From NCBI RefSeq assembly GCF_021347895.1, contig NC_067118.1:34899255-34963254 (forward strand): a stretch of 64,000 bases of DNA, in the 5' to 3' direction. The position numbers and the translations under genes are program-made. This stretch comes from Acanthochromis polyacanthus. Taxonomy: Eukaryota; Chordata; Actinopteri; Pomacentridae. The notes under the pieces are model-generated. The model was not told the DNA's origin and made no database searches. It saw nothing but the letters and a program-made list of their open reading frames with translations. Shown here one piece after another: positions 61,761 through 64,000 of the stretch; the first letter of the stretch is position 1, and each line of letters opens with the position of its first letter.

Positions 61761-63444
61761 TATTGACATTTCTGTGATTCAAACCGCTTATTGCCTTTGT
61801 ACAGTACTGTCAATATACTGATAGCATAATCACCTTTAATCTATAACACACTCTTTCAAAGAAGGTCAATAGTATATTTTTCAAATGGCCAGCTATTTCC
61901 ACTGGGTGCCCTGAATGTCACATATGACTTTGTATTTTACACAAATTCAGTTCTTCTGGCACAAAAAAAATTAAGTGACCCTCTTTAAGTGACTCTCTCA
62001 ACACATTTGATCACATTTGATACTTTTTGAGAAGGTAGATACAACAGTCCAGACAAATTGATGTTTTCTCTTTGTTTTATTAATTTAAATACAGTTTTTA
62101 AAGGAAAACTTTTTGCAGCAATAAAATACTGAAGTCTTCATGATGGGTTCAGAGGAATTTTGGAATTTAACCTACAAAGTCTAAAAACACAGGTTTCCTC
62201 TATGTGTTTATTTAAATAAAGAAATGTACTAAATTGAATGACACTCAACTGTCTAATCTCCTTGGGCTTTTATTTCAGATACATTTATTTAATGTTTGAA
62301 TCTTTCTTCTTTTATCAGGATTTCACTAAACTTATATTTCCCAAAATGTTCTATTTTAAGCAAATTTTAGTAGTTTATTTTATATAAAGTATTTTAAAAC
62401 TATCTGCTTTTTAAAAACAATCCATCATATAAATCTTCATTTGACTATTTACTTACCTTTTGAAATACAAGTTGTAAAATCGGACGTAAAACACATTGAA
62501 AACCTCAGTGGGAATTCAACTTGCTTCAATGTTTCCGTGGATATTTGATGGGCCTCTTCAGAACTGTCAGAATCTTTTTGTCAGTGCAGTGTGAGACTTG
62601 TGCAGTGACGTATTACAGACACACACACACACACACTTAATTCTGGCTTTAAATAATGCACTGCAACGCACTGAGTTGAGTGGCTGTCCTTGTAGCATTG
62701 ATTTCAAGCTGTTGCACAAAATTACAGAGCAATGTTATCAGTGTCAGCTGCTGGAGCGTTATTTATTAACCGTATTGCCTTATTTATAATGGCTGAAATC
62801 ATGCTTGTCGGTGACAACAAAATGTGTGGGCAAGGAATACGCTTGCTCACGCTGCAGTAAAGAAGTGCACCAATACAGCTTAGTGACATACGCTGCAGAT
62901 CCAGTATGTGCTCCATAAGTGCATGACCCACATAAGAACACCCCTTGTTGATTCTGATAAATACTCTTGCTGCAGAGAGCACAACTGTGGATCAACAGCC
63001 TCAAGGGGGAAAATGAGAGTGCGGGAGAGAGAAGACACCACATGTGATGCAGGGAGGTGTTGACTGTAGTGCTCCACCCTCTGGTGTTCACTTTTAACTC
63101 TAATCTCCACTTAGACTCTACTCCTTTCCTCGCCCACCTCCCAACTTTCTTTTTCCACGGTGGGGGGAAAAGGGAAGACACCAGTCCCAGAGTGTGGAAA
63201 TGTGACTGGAAAACAACCAGGGGCCACGGATAGAGGTAATCACCGGGTAAACAAGACAGCAGATTGAGTAAATAACTTGGAGGGAAGGCCAAGTGAGGGT
63301 TCGCGTGCCATACCTAAAATCCTACTTCATGCAGCTTCTACTCCTGTGTTCAGCGAATCGGAGGAAAACACGTGGAAAAGTCTGTGAAAGGCGCGCGATG
63401 CTACACTGCACACATGTACGCGTATCACAGCACTTCTGCTGCTG

Positions 63445-63498
63445 ATAGGTGTCTGTGTGAGACAAGATCTACTGATCTTGTCTCACACAGACACCTAT
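63445..63498 (+). repeat. perfect 25-bp hairpin with 4-nt loop
   Basis: The arm 63445-63469 (beginning ataggtgtctgtgtgagac) is the exact reverse complement of 63474-63498, with loop TACT between them. It is probably a recent inverted duplication or a fold-back artefact of assembly; no recognised element includes it. Confidence 0.95.
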
Positions 63499-64000
63499 AC
63501 TTTAGCACCATGTTTTGTTATTGTTGTAAAATATTCAATGCTAATGTGAAATTGTGACACAGAATAGTACAGAGAAAAAAACAAGTGAAGTGCAATTGAA
63601 CCTCGATCCAGCACATCTCTGCATAAACAGCCAGTGTTCTCAGTCCAAATGAAAGCATCAATAAATCTGATAACTGGGTACTTTATTCCTTCACACTCTC
63701 ACTACAGATGGCACTGAACTGTGAAGTGAGACTGCAAGAGTTGCACAAGTCTTGTCAGATGAGTGAGAAATTATCTGCTCTTGGCTGACCTTTTGTCTCA
63801 GAACTTCTATAGAAAAACAAGTAAAAACAGCTGTGGTTGTTGGGAAAGTGATGCACTTGGATGCAGCTCTCAGATGCCCAGGTTCAGTCAAGGTTAGTTT
63901 TCTAAACAGCTGAATGTTAGTAGGTTTGGTGTATTGCACTTAATTCGTAGATGCTAGAAAGTTAGTTGAAGCTGTTGGTGCTGGACAAATGTGTATTTAT

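Larger units (their letters stand above)
54029..64000 (-). other. cacna2d3: 5' intron sequence of cacna2d3 (partial)
   Basis: Almost 10 kb upstream of the first recognised exon has no exon I can identify for the cacna2d3 N-terminus. It holds two decayed transposons and the 63445 hairpin. Segments 54029-58360, 59580-60870 and 61770-63440 show nothing further, apart from pyrimidine-rich words near 57300-57500. Confidence 0.7.

Noticed and set aside
63445..63498. microRNA precursor
   Set aside because: A perfect stem and a 4-nt loop do not resemble a vertebrate pre-miRNA, which has bulges and a larger loop.

Overview
The window looks like a piece of a teleost fish nuclear genome, probably a percomorph-type fish. 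The protein fragments are vertebrate, introns are GT-AG, long (CA)n/(GA)n microsatellites are dense, and several repeats belong to families common in fish (Tc1-like transposons, a tRNA-derived SINE, an inverted-repeat MITE, non-LTR and DIRS-like retroelement scraps). There is no bacterial operon structure, CRISPR array or rRNA.

Almost everything lies inside one gene on the minus strand, cacna2d3, which encodes the alpha2delta-3 auxiliary subunit of voltage-gated calcium channels. I can place 23 consecutive coding exons between 54028 and 127. Their phases all agree and together they give 2127 nt (709 codons) without a stop or gap. They run from the end of the N-terminal region (YEYFNAV...) through the VWA domain with its MIDAS motif (DVSGS), the Cache-like region, and on to ...KFWTASRQ. 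The first exons (signal peptide, about 125 residues) should lie beyond 64000. The last ones (about 250 residues, with the C-terminal anchor) should lie before position 1. One exon is an 18-nt microexon (30264-30281).

The 16.6-kb intron at 189-16822 holds a second complete gene on the plus strand, lrtm1 (leucine-rich repeats and transmembrane domains 1). It has four coding exons (5025-9242) and a deduced length of 375 residues. The lrtm1-inside-cacna2d3 arrangement is known from other vertebrates and supports both gene names. The same intron holds a truncated HIPK-like kinase fragment (14553-15310, plus strand), a truncated Tc1-like transposon (about 10768-11893), a 246-codon unexplained minus-strand ORF and two cruciform-type inverted repeats.

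The remaining introns contain microsatellites, an 85-bp tandem duplication (20521-20686), a non-LTR retrotransposon 3' end (about 26590-27240), a tRNA-derived SINE inserted in another repeat (36878-37311), a DIRS-like remnant (about 38770-39450), a MITE with visible terminal inverted repeats (41674-42220), a fish dispersed repeat (53459-53790), two decayed DDE transposons (58370-59570 and 60880-61760) and a perfect 25-bp hairpin (63445-63498). The rest is ordinary intron sequence in which I see nothing I can name.

I see no clearly novel biological system. The strongest second-look items are the microexon, the HIPK-like fragment, the perfect hairpin near the right edge and the SINE-in-repeat nest.
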